Positions 1-8,832 of a stretch of 64,000 nucleotides of DNA are shown here, one piece after another (the first letter of the stretch is position 1; each line of letters begins with the position of its first letter). The notes under the pieces are model-generated. The model made no database searches, had not been told where the DNA came from, and saw nothing but the letters and a program-made list of their open reading frames with translations. This DNA comes from Paenibacillus foliorum (GTDB lineage: Bacteria; Bacillota; Bacilli; Paenibacillales; NBRC-103111), in assembly GCF_013141765.1 (NCBI RefSeq), contig NZ_WHOD01000009.1:1-64000 (forward strand), written 5' to 3'. Both the position numbers and the translations under genes were made by a program.

Positions 1-143
1 AAACTTCATTGCTAGTATTAATATAGTCCATCACAGCTACTTGTTCACAGTATTTTTTGTTTTGTTTTAGCGGCGACTTTCTTAATATACCACAGCTGCA
101 ATTCTAATTGCAAGTTTTATTTTCAAACGAAGGAAATAACATA

Positions 144-413
144 TCATACAATCCAAAGCTTCATAGCAACAAGCATCAATAAGCCAGGAACTCCAAGAAC
201 ACTCACCGTTCCGACTGTGGTTGCATTAAGCGGCACTTCCACTGTTGTATACGGCCCGAGCAGATTTACAATATACAATAAAAAAGCAGCAATTGCAACA
301 TTCAGACAAAGAGAACCGATCCAGTTAAACGCATATCTGTGTCGGAACAGTGTGAACACTAGAAGAATACCGGAGATACTAAAGATCCCCCACAGCAAAT
401 AGGACTTCATCAT
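144..413 (-). CDS. bofA: BofA-like inhibitor of pro-sigma-K processing
   Basis: A small (89 aa) membrane protein with two or three hydrophobic stretches (about residues 5-20, 32-52, 68-88) and the family-typical C-terminal segment VPLNATTVG...LGVPGLLML. In Bacillus, BofA sits in the outer forespore membrane and holds the SpoIVFB protease inactive until the SpoIVB signal arrives. It is the last gene of the dnaX-ebfC-recR-yaaL-bofA block, the same order as in Bacillus subtilis. Its ATG shares one base with the yaaL stop (TAATG) and a GGAGGGG site lies just upstream, so translation is probably coupled. The 143 bases downstream hold nothing I recognise. Confidence 0.88.
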   Translation of the reverse strand: MMKSYLLWGIFSISGILLVFTLFRHRYAFNWIGSLCLNVAIAAFLLYIVNLLGPYTTVEVPLNATTVGTVSVLGVPGLLMLVAMKLWIV

Positions 414-688
414 TACCCCTCCATAACCCTCCCTCTATTAACCTCTATGGCTGACAGTTTCATATTTTTCGCTTGCTTTATAAGCATTTCAAAACGCTTT
501 TCAGCGGCTTCCAATGCAAATACTGCGTAATCGATCTGCTCTTTTTCCAGAACAAAGTCTAACCTTTTTTGCGCGGTCACCCATTCCATATGAGCTCTTT
601 CAATTTCCTGCATTAGCTGTAATTTATCATCCATCTCCATCTCTAACTTTTTTCGCTGCACACGACCCAAACGATGCCACAATCTCAA
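413..688 (-). CDS. yaaL: YaaL-like DUF2508 protein
   Basis: A small, highly charged, mostly helical protein of 91 aa; the molecular role of the family is not known to me. I start it at TTG 688 (protein begins LRLWHRLG), because a strong GGAGGGG site lies about six bases upstream. The longer frame to 835 has no such site and would run through the recR terminator. Residues about 18-80 are predicted coiled helix rich in E, K and R. It lies between recR and bofA, as in Bacillus subtilis, and overlaps the bofA start by one base. Confidence 0.8.
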   Translation of the reverse strand: MRLWHRLGRVQRKKLEMEMDDKLQLMQEIERAHMEWVTAQKRLDFVLEKEQIDYAVFALEAAEKRFEMLIKQAKNMKLSAIEVNRGRVMEG

Positions 689-828
689 CCCTATCCCCTC
701 CTGCAATGAAGTTATAAGACCAGAGCATGTACTACAAAAATGAGTGAGTATTTCAGTCTCTTTTATATTCATATGAAGCATGCTCACAAGATAGAACGAT
801 GAATTTGGCATAAACAACAAATGATCAG

Positions 829-867
829 AAAACAAAAAAAGCCGAGCATATCTATGATATGCACGAC
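829..867 (-). terminator. Intrinsic terminator after recR
   Basis: On the minus strand GTCGTGCATATC pairs with GATATGCTCGGC around an ATA loop (one mismatch, one wobble) and is followed by TTTTTTTG. It separates recR from yaaL-bofA, so the last two genes may have their own promoter or depend on readthrough. Confidence 0.75.
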
Positions 868-919
868 TTTAAGTAGAAAGCTTCTATAACAAGCTCCAAA
901 TAATTGACTTTTCAGCAAG

Positions 920-1516
920 CTAGAGCTCCCTGCGTCCTTCGAGTGCTTTGGTTAAAGTAACCTCATCAGCGTATTCCAAATCGCCGCCAACCGGCAATCC
1001 ATGCGCAATACGAGTAACCTTCAAGCCAAAAGACCGAACTAACCGGGATAAATACATGGCCGTCGCTTCGCCTTCAATGTTAGGGTTCGTAGCCAGAATT
1101 AGCTCCTGCACCTGCTCATCACCCAAACGCTTCAACAAATCGGCGATACGGATTTCGTCAGGACCGATTCCTTCCATAGGTGAAATAGCCCCATGAAGAA
1201 CATGGTAATAACCGTTAAACTCTCGGGTTCTCTCCATAGCAACAAGATCTCTCGGCTCCTGAACAACGCAAATAATCGAGCGATCTCTCCCCTTATCTTG
1301 ACAGATACGGCAAGGGTCGGTATCCGTAATGTTACAGCAAATAGAACAATAATGCAGATTTCTTTTGACGTTTACCAACGCTTTGGCAAAATCAATACAA
1401 TCCTCTTCCTTCATTCGCAGCACATGAAAAGCAAGCCGCGCCGCCGTCTTGGGGCCAATGCCCGGCAGACGGGAGAAGGCGTCGATCAGTTTAGCTAACG
1501 GTTCGGGATAAAACAA
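920..1516 (-). CDS. recR: Recombination mediator RecR
   Basis: RecR loads RecA onto gapped DNA with RecF and RecO. The 198 aa length is normal. In order one sees a helix-hairpin-helix ([15 protein letters not shown], about 18-32), a four-cysteine zinc finger (CSICC...CRIC, about 57-72), and a Toprim domain beginning [11 protein letters not shown] with the [12 protein letters not shown] segment. The TTG start at 1516 is set by AAGGAG seven bases upstream. It follows ebfC after a 116-base spacer that contains two hairpin-forming repeats, and is probably co-transcribed from dnaX. Confidence 0.96.
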   Translation of the reverse strand: MFYPEPLAKLIDAFSRLPGIGPKTAARLAFHVLRMKEEDCIDFAKALVNVKRNLHYCSICCNITDTDPCRICQDKGRDRSIICVVQEPRDLVAMERTREFNGYYHVLHGAISPMEGIGPDEIRIADLLKRLGDEQVQELILATNPNIEGEATAMYLSRLVRSFGLKVTRIAHGLPVGGDLEYADEVTLTKALEGRREL

Positions 1517-1533
1517 AGGGATAGCTCCTTATG

Positions 1534-1616
1534 GCGCAACCGTCACATCAGAATGCATCGAAGCCGGTTGTCGCTTGGGTGCAACCGTTCTTCATGCAAA
1601 GCTGAGCTGGTTGTCA
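1534..1616. repeat. Two tandem 45-base hairpin repeats between ebfC and recR
   Basis: Two units offset by 45 bases each carry CAACC...GGTTG arms that form a hairpin: 1534-1574 (GCGCAACCG / CGGTTGTCGC) and 1579-1616 (GTGCAACC / GGTTGTCAC). The arms are better conserved than the loops. There is no T-run, so they are not simple terminators; RNA processing or mRNA stability signals are possible. Confidence 0.5.
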
Positions 1617-1632
1617 CTCTTATGGTGTTAAA

Positions 1633-1944
1633 TTAGAATAAGCCGGGAATGTTCATTCCACCGGTTAAACGCGACATTTCTTTATTGGCTAGCTCTTCAG
1701 CTTTGGCCATAGCATCATTAACTGCAGTCAAGACGAGATCCTGCAGCATTTCTACGTCATCCGGATCTACTGCTTCAGGCTTGATCAAGATAGATGTAAT
1801 TTTCTTTTGCCCGTTCACGCTTACAGTTACGACACCGCCGCCAGCTGTTCCCTCTACTGATTTTTGAGCAAGCTCCTCTTGAGTTTTCAGCATTTGCTCC
1901 TGCATCTTCTTAACTTGCTTCATCATTTGATTCATGTTGTTCAT
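1633..1944 (-). CDS. ebfC: YbaB/EbfC nucleoid-associated protein
   Basis: A DNA-binding nucleoid-associated protein of the YbaB/EbfC family (YaaK in Bacillus), 103 aa, the usual size. The N-terminus ([18 protein letters not shown]) is the family's long amphipathic helix. The central part ([18 protein letters not shown]) forms the beta-hairpin core, and the C-terminus has [27 protein letters not shown] site precedes the ATG. It lies 18 bases after the dnaX stop, which fits the conserved dnaX-ebfC-recR operon; a role with RecR is suspected in the family but not proven here. Confidence 0.93.
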   Translation of the reverse strand: MNNMNQMMKQVKKMQEQMLKTQEELAQKSVEGTAGGGVVTVSVNGQKKITSILIKPEAVDPDDVEMLQDLVLTAVNDAMAKAEELANKEMSRLTGGMNIPGLF

Positions 1945-1962
1945 TAAAAATCACTCCTCGTT

Positions 1963-3726
1963 TCAGTCTTCTTTTATTTTCACCAAATCTTCGCCAAACA
2001 AATGGATAGCCTCACTAATCCATTCTTCTTTAACAGCCGTGGGCTCATCCTCGGGTACAAGCTTAAGCTCTTCCTTACTGCCTTCAGCCGGTTTAACTTG
2101 ATCAGCAGCTGACTTCCAATCCTTAATCATGATAGATATCAGCCTGTACGGACTACCTAAAACATCCGTCATCACCTGCTCAATCAATTGTTTATTAGCC
2201 GGCTTCTCTGTCGTTTCCCGATGCATGGAGCTTTTAAAAGCCACCAATACCGCATCTCCATGGACCGATACAGGTTCACCGTCAACCAACCAAGCATGAA
2301 TGGTAATTCGCTGCTCCTTCACCCGACTCAGAACCTGACTCCACTTCTGGAGTACAGACTTAGTATCCTGTGAGTCCTTCCCTTCCAGGAAGCCGTCCAA
2401 CTTCTCTACGCTCTTCTTCATCGCCGCGGGGATCACGGTACTTCTTGAACCGGAACCGGAGTGCCCGGATCCACTGCCTGAAGCATTACCCGCTGCTGGC
2501 GCGACACCCTGCTTCTGCAGCTGCGTTAGCTGCTCCTCAAGACGTTGAATACGGCTCATTAATTGAGCCACAGTAGCATCAGGAGCACGGTCTGTTCCCT
2601 TGGCTGCATCACCGATGACAGCACGTGAAGGAGCTCCCTCAGCGGCAGAACTGCACAGCTTCATAAGCGCCACTTCAAGCAGCGTCTGAGGCTGCACCGA
2701 ATATTTCATCTCTGTTTGATAGTAGTTCAATGTATCCATCATAGAGATAAGCTCTTGTGTAGTGAACGATTCAGCAACGCCAGCAAATTGTTTCACGTCA
2801 ATAATTCGATCCGTTACGGCTTGTGAGCCAGGGACCATTTTCACCATCAATAAATCCCGGAAATAATACAGCAGGTTTTCCATGCACTTGTCGGCACTCT
2901 TGCCCTCCTGCATAAAATCATCAATCAGCTGCAGCACCGCTCCTACATCACGTTGTTTAATGGCCTGAACCAGCTTTTCAAACTGATCTGAGGCCATCCC
3001 TCCGGTAATGGAAACGACGTCGTCATAAGTAACGTGCTGCCCCGAAAACGCCATAATCTGATCCAGCAAACTGAGCGCATCGCGCATTCCGCCGTCAGAA
3101 AGTCTAGCTATAAATCGGATCGCGTCATCGTCAGCTTCTATCTGTTCCTCCCGACACACCTCATGCAGCCTCTCCACCTGGTCTTCGAGTGAAACTCGGC
3201 GGAAATCAAACCTCTGACAACGAGAAATAATCGTCGCAGGCAGCTTGTGCGGCTCTGTAGTAGCGAGAATGAACATAACATGTGCAGGAGGTTCCTCTAA
3301 TGTTTTTAACAAAGCATTAAAGGCTTCCGTCGTCAGCATATGGACTTCATCGATAATATATACCTTTTGGCGAACTTCGGTTGGCGCATATTTCACCTTG
3401 TCGCGAATATCGCGGATTTCTTCTACACCCCGATTAGAGGCTGCATCGATCTCTACTACATCCATGACTGCACCTTCTGTAATACGAATGCAGTTAGCAC
3501 ATTCATTACAAGGCTCTACCGCTGGACCATTCAAACAGTTCACGGCTTTTGCTAATATTTTAGCAGCACTCGTTTTACCCGTCCCTCTTGGTCCATTGAA
3601 TAAATAAGCATGCGTAAACCGACCTTCGCGGAGCGAGTTTTGCAGTGTTTGAACGATGTGCTTTTGACCAACAATTTCTCGGAAAGCCTGCGGTCTCCAC
3701 GTTCGGTATAATGCGATATGTGCCAT
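1963..3726 (-). CDS. dnaX: DNA polymerase III subunit gamma/tau
   Basis: The clamp-loader ATPase of the replicative polymerase, 587 aa. The N-terminal AAA+ core shows Walker A GPRGTGKTSAAK (about 45-56), a four-cysteine zinc module (CLNGPAVEPCNECANC), Walker B IIDEVHML and the SRC sensor motif SRCQRFDF. The middle (about 370-440) is a low-complexity Gly/Ser linker, and the C-terminal part is the tau-type extension. GGAGAGG six bases before ATG fixes the start. It heads dnaX-ebfC-recR. I did not identify a slippery frameshift signal that would produce a separate gamma form. Confidence 0.96.
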   Translation of the reverse strand: MAHIALYRTWRPQAFREIVGQKHIVQTLQNSLREGRFTHAYLFNGPRGTGKTSAAKILAKAVNCLNGPAVEPCNECANCIRITEGAVMDVVEIDAASNRGVEEIRDIRDKVKYAPTEVRQKVYIIDEVHMLTTEAFNALLKTLEEPPAHVMFILATTEPHKLPATIISRCQRFDFRRVSLEDQVERLHEVCREEQIEADDDAIRFIARLSDGGMRDALSLLDQIMAFSGQHVTYDDVVSITGGMASDQFEKLVQAIKQRDVGAVLQLIDDFMQEGKSADKCMENLLYYFRDLLMVKMVPGSQAVTDRIIDVKQFAGVAESFTTQELISMMDTLNYYQTEMKYSVQPQTLLEVALMKLCSSAAEGAPSRAVIGDAAKGTDRAPDATVAQLMSRIQRLEEQLTQLQKQGVAPAAGNASGSGSGHSGSGSRSTVIPAAMKKSVEKLDGFLEGKDSQDTKSVLQKWSQVLSRVKEQRITIHAWLVDGEPVSVHGDAVLVAFKSSMHRETTEKPANKQLIEQVMTDVLGSPYRLISIMIKDWKSAADQVKPAEGSKEELKLVPEDEPTAVKEEWISEAIHLFGEDLVKIKED

Positions 3727-3791
3727 AGCGTCCTCTCCAATAATTGTTTATCCTGTTCATTATACTACACAACGGAATGTCTTTGAAGTGG

Positions 3792-4853
3792 TTAAGGAAA
3801 TGGGATGCTTACGGTAAATGTGGTCCCGAAGCCTTTCGAGGATACGCGGATATGACCGCCAATATCGTGAATAATACGCTGACACACCGATAGGCCTAAT
3901 CCTGTCCCCTCAGCCTTAGTGGTGAAAAACGGGTCGAATATTTTATCAATAACAAACAAAGGAATTCCAGGTCCTGTATCATGAATATCAAAGTTCACCT
4001 TACGCTCGTCATCGTCCACCCTTTCGGTTAAGGTTAAATGTCCACCATCCCCCATAGCCTCGATACCATTCTTGCATATATTCAAAAATACCTGCTTCAA
4101 TAGCTCCCGATCCGCTATTACACACGGCAGCTTATCCGCTGCTTCGTAGTGCATGATCACACCATGCATAATAGCTTCATTATTAATAATGGGAAGAATG
4201 TCCTTCATAACTTGTGAGGTATCTACTGCGATATAAGTCACGTTCTTGGGCTTGCCAAGCAATAAAAACTCATTAACCAATTCATTAATCCGATTGATCT
4301 CGGTCAACATGACTTCGGTATACCCGGTTTCACGGTCCATCCCCAGATCCTTCATCGTTTTACGCATCATCTGCAGGAAGCCCTTAATCGAAGTAAGCGG
4401 ATTCCGAATTTCGTGAGCGGTTCCCGCTGCTATTTGACCAATCATAGCCAACCGATCACTGCGCTGCACCTGTTCCTCTAACGAACGGAGATTGGTGACA
4501 TCCTTAAATATTATGTAGGCGCCTACGACAGTACGATCTTCATCGCGGAGCACATTGGAATCCATCAGAAGCTCATAACGCTCTTGATTGTTGGTCCAAG
4601 AAAGTGCATGATTTCGAACAACCATGCCATCCAAAATATTACGATGCACCAGTTGGTGTTCTGCCGGCATATTAGCAAAAATTTGCTCTACCGGGCAATT
4701 AATTACATCCTCTTTGACTAATCCTAGTACACGGCACGCCATATCGCTAATATCAATAAGCTCAAAATGTGTATTCATCAATATGACTCCAAGATTAACA
4801 TCACGCAAAAATGTACCAGCGAATCGCTGTAGCAAATTTAATCCTTGCTGCAC
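3792..4853 (-). CDS. PAS-domain sensor histidine kinase, probable sporulation kinase
   Basis: A soluble kinase of 353 aa with no membrane segment. It has a PAS domain (about 15-120), a HisKA dimerisation helix with phospho-accepting His about 147 (AHEIRNPLTSIKGF), then HATPase_c with N-box NICKNGIEAM, DTGPGIP and GTGLGLS. The HisKA form resembles the Kin family that feeds Spo0F. The start is GTG 4853 with GGGGGG upstream. It lies between the SRP RNA gene and dnaX, adjacent in Bacillus subtilis, so it is an insertion relative to that order. A near-consensus sigma-H promoter lies upstream. The role in the phosphorelay is inferred. Confidence 0.85.
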   Translation of the reverse strand: MQQGLNLLQRFAGTFLRDVNLGVILMNTHFELIDISDMACRVLGLVKEDVINCPVEQIFANMPAEHQLVHRNILDGMVVRNHALSWTNNQERYELLMDSNVLRDEDRTVVGAYIIFKDVTNLRSLEEQVQRSDRLAMIGQIAAGTAHEIRNPLTSIKGFLQMMRKTMKDLGMDRETGYTEVMLTEINRINELVNEFLLLGKPKNVTYIAVDTSQVMKDILPIINNEAIMHGVIMHYEAADKLPCVIADRELLKQVFLNICKNGIEAMGDGGHLTLTERVDDDERKVNFDIHDTGPGIPLFVIDKIFDPFFTTKAEGTGLGLSVCQRIIHDIGGHIRVSSKGFGTTFTVSIPFP

Positions 4854-4898
4854 CGGGCCACCCCCCTTTGTCTGCCAACCCTAGTTAACTTTAGTATA

Positions 4899-4927
4899 CA
4901 ATTCTCCTAAATATTTCATTTTCCTTC
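4899..4927 (-). promoter_or_regulatory. Sigma-H-type promoter of the PAS kinase gene
   Basis: On the minus strand GAAGGAAAA is followed after exactly 11 bases by GGAGAATTG. This fits the sigma-H consensus RnAGGAwWW-N11-12-RnnGAATww with one mismatch at the last base. It lies about 46 bases before the GTG start. Sigma-H controls early sporulation kinases such as kinA in Bacillus. Confidence 0.65.
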
Positions 4928-5046
4928 TGTAAATACAAAAAAACACCGTACTTAAGCCCTAAAAAGACCTAATTCGATGTTTATCGTGTGCATAAATTTG
5001 TAATAAACCGTGCACCTAATTTGATATTACGATCCAAGCGGAATTT

Positions 5047-5274
5047 TTAGACTCAGCTCAAGTTAGGCCACCCTCCGGCACATGGAACATCCCGCTTACG
5101 GCTGCTTTCTTCCGAACCTGACCGGATTCACGAGCATCCATTGCGGAGGACCCGACTCTCAACACCAATTCTAAAACCCAAGCCTTACATCGCAATACCG
5201 CAGTTAGGCGATCAACCCCGCTGTAGCGGATTGCGGGTTACAGGGCACCGCTACCTCCCCGTCTAGCACGGCAA
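5047..5274 (-). ncRNA. ffs: Large bacterial signal recognition particle RNA (scRNA, 6S-like)
   Basis: The minus strand closely matches the Bacillus scRNA: a 5' Alu-type part (GCCGTGCTAGACGGGGAGGT), the middle GGCTTGGGTTTTAG and GTCGGGTCC blocks, the apical helix-8 region with GGTCAGG and GGAAGAAAGCAGCC, and the closing AAGCGGG...GTGCCGGAGGGTGGCC. The RNA assembles with Ffh and targets nascent membrane proteins. Ends are approximate to about ten bases. The neighbourhood (scRNA then dnaX-ebfC-recR) is that of Bacillus subtilis apart from the inserted kinase. The rest of 4854-5317 holds the kinase promoter and AT-rich spacer. Confidence 0.93.
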
Positions 5275-5317
5275 AGATAAGTATAGACGATTCATACCGA
5301 AATAGCAACCAGCAGCA

Positions 5318-5719
5318 TTATTTACGAGAAACGGAAACCTTTACCGTATACCGCGGCATCGCATGAGCTAATTTCTCCCTAGCTTCCTTCTCTACGGCCG
5401 CTACTTCCTGATCGGACAAACTAGTCGGTACATCTACTTTAACGTTAGCTACATCCCCATTGACCGAAATGGTAGAACCTGTTACATGTGGTACTTGGTT
5501 AATCGTCTCCTTTATCAGCCTTGTATCCGCTAAATAAGTATGATGAGTCGGGCTAGTCGGCATATTGGGATTGACATCCGTTATTCCCAGAAGCCCGTCT
5601 TGCGAGTACGATTTAACCTGTGTATTTTGCTTCTGGCATGCAGTCGAAGAAACCATGATCATGAATGCAATTAGCATGGATGCAACGATTCTTCCTCTTA
5701 CTAGTTGTCGTAGAGCCAA
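5318..5719 (-). CDS. YhcN/YlaJ-family sporulation lipoprotein
   Basis: A 133 aa lipoprotein. The signal peptide (about 1-27) ends in a lipobox, SSTAC with Cys 28. The mature part has the YhcN/YlaJ pattern: a linker, then DTRLIKETINQVPHV...ISVNGDVANVKVDVP and a C-terminal basic tail. Relatives are sporulation-associated lipoproteins of the spore or forespore membrane; a precise function is unknown to me. The start is TTG 5719, ten bases after AGGAGG. That ribosome binding site lies inside a 20-bp hairpin, suggesting translational control. It follows rpmE at 95 bases. Confidence 0.8.
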   Translation of the reverse strand: MALRQLVRGRIVASMLIAFMIMVSSTACQKQNTQVKSYSQDGLLGITDVNPNMPTSPTHHTYLADTRLIKETINQVPHVTGSTISVNGDVANVKVDVPTSLSDQEVAAVEKEAREKLAHAMPRYTVKVSVSRK

Positions 5720-5729
5720 AACGAAAACA

Positions 5730-5778
5730 CCTCCTGCAGCTATCCTAAGAATTGTGTTCTTAGGATAGCCACAGGAGG
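5730..5778 (-). promoter_or_regulatory. Long hairpin that sequesters the ribosome binding site of the YhcN-like gene
   Basis: Arms 5737-5751 and 5757-5771 pair for 13 bp (GCTATCCTAAGAA with its complement) round a 5-base loop. After a 2x2 internal loop the outer arms CCTCCTG and CAGGAGG pair for 7 bp. On the minus strand the 3' outer arm is the AGGAGG site of the following TTG start. A T-rich stretch (TGTTTTCGTTTT) follows, so it may also terminate rpmE transcripts. Confidence 0.75.
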
Positions 5779-5814
5779 CTAATTTATGCTGTAAGCCATT
5801 GGAAACATCTAGAA

Positions 5815-6012
5815 TTAGATGCCGTATTTCTTTTTGAACTTATCAACACGACCGCCGGCATCAAGAAATTTCTGCTTACCTGTGAAGAACGGGTGGCAAG
5901 CGGAACAAATCTCAACACGCAGGTTTTGCTTAATGGAACCTGTTTCAAAAACATTACCACAAGCGCATGTAAGCGTAGTGTTGTGATACGTTGGATGGAT
6001 TGCTTCTTTCAT
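5815..6012 (-). CDS. rpmE: Ribosomal protein bL31, zinc-binding form
   Basis: Large-subunit protein bL31, 65 aa. It keeps the zinc ligands CACG and CSAC, so it is the zinc-containing (C+) type rather than the zinc-free YtiA type made under zinc starvation. The C-terminus [22 protein letters not shown] is characteristic. I start at ATG 6012 (MKEAIHP) because GAGGTGA lies six bases upstream; the GTG nine bases earlier overlaps that site. Position next to rho follows Bacillus order. Confidence 0.96.
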   Translation of the reverse strand: MKEAIHPTYHNTTLTCACGNVFETGSIKQNLRVEICSACHPFFTGKQKFLDAGGRVDKFKKKYGI

Positions 6013-6088
6013 GACTTTCACCTCTTTTGCCCTGAAACACCATGTGAATCAGAGTTGATAAACACATGAAAAGATTATATCACGTTAT

Positions 6089-7360
6089 TCATTGCTGTTG
6101 CAAGCCATTTCTACGGTTCAGAGCTGCCGGAATATGGGTGTAGGAACCCAGCACCACACCTGGCAATTCTTGTTCATAAATCTCTATCATTTGTTTCATG
6201 CCAAGCAGCTCGCCTTGAGCTTTTGGAATCAAGCCCAAGTAGCTCTCAGGATCAATATTTAAATTACGAAGCTGTATTAGCTTCAACCCCGTACGGCGAA
6301 CAAACTCTATCATCGCCTCCACTTCTTCTTCGCGGTCAGTTACTCCCGGAAAAATGAGGTAATTGATTGAGGTTACGACACCTTTGTCAGCCGCATAGCG
6401 GAGTGATTTCTCCACATTACGCAAAGTGTAGCCTCTCGGCTTGTAATAAGCGTTGTAATGATCGTCAAGCGCACTAATGGTGCTTACACGCATTAGATTC
6501 AATCCTGCATCAACGATTCCACGGATATGATCGGTCAAACCCGCATTCGTGTTGATATTGATAAACCCATTACTGGTTTGCTGCCTTACACGGCGCATAG
6601 CCTCAATAATGGTGGGCGCTTGCGTAGAAGGCTCACCCTCACAGCCCTGCCCGAAGCTGATTATTGCGTCTGGCGTTTTCAAATGCTCCAGCATGACCTG
6701 AACCACTTCATCCACAGTAGGCTTGAAGTTCATCCTTGTTTGCGGAGCAGGAAAACCGCTGTCCTCCGGTTGTTCAGAAATACATCCGAAGCAACCCGCG
6801 TTACAGGAAAACGAAACCGGCACAGCGCCTTCCAACCGGCCCAAGAATGTATTCGAAGCAGTTAGACACTCATATTCAAGCGCACAGTTGGATAAATGCT
6901 GGTACAAGCGATTCCCCTCGTACTGCTTCAGCAGGTCCCCTACCTTGACTTCGAGTTCGTTCGGGTCGCAGCTGCGTGGATTCCATGGCTCAGGATCATC
7001 GCTCGCATGAGCAGCAACGAAAAACTGTCCATCTTTCCATACAACTGCAGTATAACCGAAAAGGGGAAGAACCTTGGTCTTATCCGTCTTGGCATAGCTT
7101 GGGAGCAGCAGCCGCGTGAACCCTTGAGGCATAAGCGCGCCAACAGCATTCACCTCGCCTGGTAGCACCTGCATCTTCCCCGACTCGGCGTGAACGCCAA
7201 TAGGTCGAGTATGGGGTAAACTAACCAATGTTGCTCCTTCAGGCAACGGAATCAACTCATCGTCCATGATATCCGTTACCATGTCTCCATTACGACCGAG
7301 TGCAACAAAATCAGGATGGTCGAAGACATTTCCATCACGATCGGCATAGACTACATTCAT
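6089..7360 (-). CDS. Radical SAM protein of unknown substrate
   Basis: A 423 aa protein. Residues 1-175 form an N-terminal domain I do not recognise. The radical SAM cluster CNAGCFGC (Cys 186, 190, 193; CX3CX2C) is followed by SISFGQGCEGEPS-type segments (ISFGQGCEGEPS, about 250) and NINTNAGLT, typical of the TIM-barrel core. No auxiliary cysteine cluster at the C-terminus is evident, so it is not clearly a SPASM enzyme. It lies between rpmE and rho with AAGGAG upstream. The reaction is not predictable from the sequence; 4Fe-4S and SAM dependence follow from the motif. Confidence 0.8.
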   Translation of the reverse strand: MNVVYADRDGNVFDHPDFVALGRNGDMVTDIMDDELIPLPEGATLVSLPHTRPIGVHAESGKMQVLPGEVNAVGALMPQGFTRLLLPSYAKTDKTKVLPLFGYTAVVWKDGQFFVAAHASDDPEPWNPRSCDPNELEVKVGDLLKQYEGNRLYQHLSNCALEYECLTASNTFLGRLEGAVPVSFSCNAGCFGCISEQPEDSGFPAPQTRMNFKPTVDEVVQVMLEHLKTPDAIISFGQGCEGEPSTQAPTIIEAMRRVRQQTSNGFININTNAGLTDHIRGIVDAGLNLMRVSTISALDDHYNAYYKPRGYTLRNVEKSLRYAADKGVVTSINYLIFPGVTDREEEVEAMIEFVRRTGLKLIQLRNLNIDPESYLGLIPKAQGELLGMKQMIEIYEQELPGVVLGSYTHIPAALNRRNGLQQQ

Positions 7361-7383
7361 ATCGAACTTACTCCTTATGTGAA

Positions 7384-7411
7384 CCCCAACTTCGGCGCAT
7401 TGAAGTTGGGG
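7384..7411 (-). other. Perfect hairpin without T-run after rho
   Basis: CCCCAACTTC and GAAGTTGGGG form a perfect 10-bp stem with an 8-base loop, 8 bases past the rho stop and just before the radical SAM ribosome binding site. No uridine tract follows on either strand, so it is more likely an mRNA end-protection or processing structure than an intrinsic terminator. Confidence 0.55.
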
Positions 7412-7418
7412 CTATCAC

Positions 7419-8753
7419 TTATGATGCGGAATTTTTAACACGTTTAGACGAGGAAGCTGAGGAAGAAGATGGTGATGGTGTGCCGCTCCCGCCAGACGGT
7501 TTGTTATTTCCGGTTTCAAGCGAGTCCAAAAATTCCTGATTCGTTTTTGAATCGGCTAATTTTTTAATAAACGCTTCGATGTATTCGTGTGAATCATTCA
7601 TGCTTTTGCGAATCGCCCACACTTTATCCAATTCTTCTTTGGTTAAGAGCATCTCCTCGCGTCGTGTTCCGGAACGTCGAATGTCGATAGCCGGAAAGAT
7701 GCGACGTTCGGCCAGCTTGCGGTCCAAATGAAGCTCTAAATTACCCGTACCTTTAAATTCCTCATAGATAACATCATCCATGCGTGATCCTGTTTCAACT
7801 AATGCGGTAGCCAAAATCGTCAAGCTCCCGCCTTCTTCTATATTACGAGCTGCCCCGAAGAAACGTTTGGGACGGTGAAATGCCCCAGGATCAATACCAC
7901 CAGATAATGTACGTCCGGATGGAGGAATAACTAGATTGTAGGCGCGAGCAAGACGAGTTATACTGTCGAGCAGTATGACAACATCTTTCTTATGTTCAAC
8001 CAAGCGCTGTGCGCGTTCCAATACAAGCTCGGCAACTTTAATATGATTCTCAGGAAGTTCATCAAAAGTGGACGCGATAACCTCACCCTTAACAGAGCGC
8101 TGCATATCGGTAACTTCCTCCGGACGCTCATCAATCAGGAGCACAAAAAGCTCTACCTCGGGATGATTCGTAGAAATACTGTTGGCAATCTCTTTAAGCA
8201 ACAGTGTCTTCCCTGCTTTTGGAGGAGCCACAATTAGACCACGTTGGCCAAAGCCGACAGGTGCTAACAAATTCATTAGTCGAGTGGAAAGATGTGTAGG
8301 GGAAATTTCCAAATTCAGCTTTCTTTGCGGATACAAAGGGGTTAAAGCCGGAAAGTGCAGCCGCTCTGCTGCGGTTACAGGATCCTCTCCATTAACCGCT
8401 TCAACATGTAGAAGACCGAAATAACGCTCGTTCTCTTTGGGAGGTCGACACTTTCCTGAAACCAGATCACCCGATCGAAGATCAAACTTACGAATTTGTG
8501 AAGCGGAAATATAGATATCCTCAGAGCTTGGTAAATAGTTGATAGGCCTCAAAAAGCCAAATCCATCCTGTAATATCTCGAGAACACCCTGCATAAACAT
8601 CAATCCGCTTTTTTCTGCCTGTGCTCGTAAAATAGCGAAAATAAGTTCTTTTTTCTTCAATGTTCCATAGTATGGAATTTGATGCTTTTTGGCCAATTGG
8701 TAAAGCTCTGTCAATTTTAGACCTTCTAGTTGTGCTAGAGGCATATCCATCAT
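7419..8753 (-). CDS. rho: Transcription termination factor Rho
   Basis: Hexameric RNA helicase that ends Rho-dependent transcripts, about 444 aa. Residues about 1-45 form the N-terminal helical domain ([21 protein letters not shown]). The RNA-binding OSB domain follows ([13 protein letters not shown]...[14 protein letters not shown]). Then the ATPase: Walker [23 protein letters not shown], Walker [15 protein letters not shown] and the R-loop region GGIDPGA. The C-terminus carries a Ser-rich tail ([18 protein letters not shown]) that is unusual. ATG 8753 is favoured over the upstream TTG because of GGTGG spacing. It lies 79 bases after murA, and the two may be co-transcribed. Confidence 0.95.
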   Translation of the reverse strand: MMDMPLAQLEGLKLTELYQLAKKHQIPYYGTLKKKELIFAILRAQAEKSGLMFMQGVLEILQDGFGFLRPINYLPSSEDIYISASQIRKFDLRSGDLVSGKCRPPKENERYFGLLHVEAVNGEDPVTAAERLHFPALTPLYPQRKLNLEISPTHLSTRLMNLLAPVGFGQRGLIVAPPKAGKTLLLKEIANSISTNHPEVELFVLLIDERPEEVTDMQRSVKGEVIASTFDELPENHIKVAELVLERAQRLVEHKKDVVILLDSITRLARAYNLVIPPSGRTLSGGIDPGAFHRPKRFFGAARNIEEGGSLTILATALVETGSRMDDVIYEEFKGTGNLELHLDRKLAERRIFPAIDIRRSGTRREEMLLTKEELDKVWAIRKSMNDSHEYIEAFIKKLADSKTNQEFLDSLETGNNKPSGGSGTPSPSSSSASSSKRVKNSAS

Positions 8754-8832
8754 CTCAACCACCAAACTATTAAATTTTCAAAATTTGAAATATAATCTAG
8801 CATTACCCAAATTTACTTCACCTATACCAATT

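Noticed and set aside
1..143. rRNA operon start downstream of bofA, as in Bacillus
   Set aside because: No rRNA sequence is present within the window.
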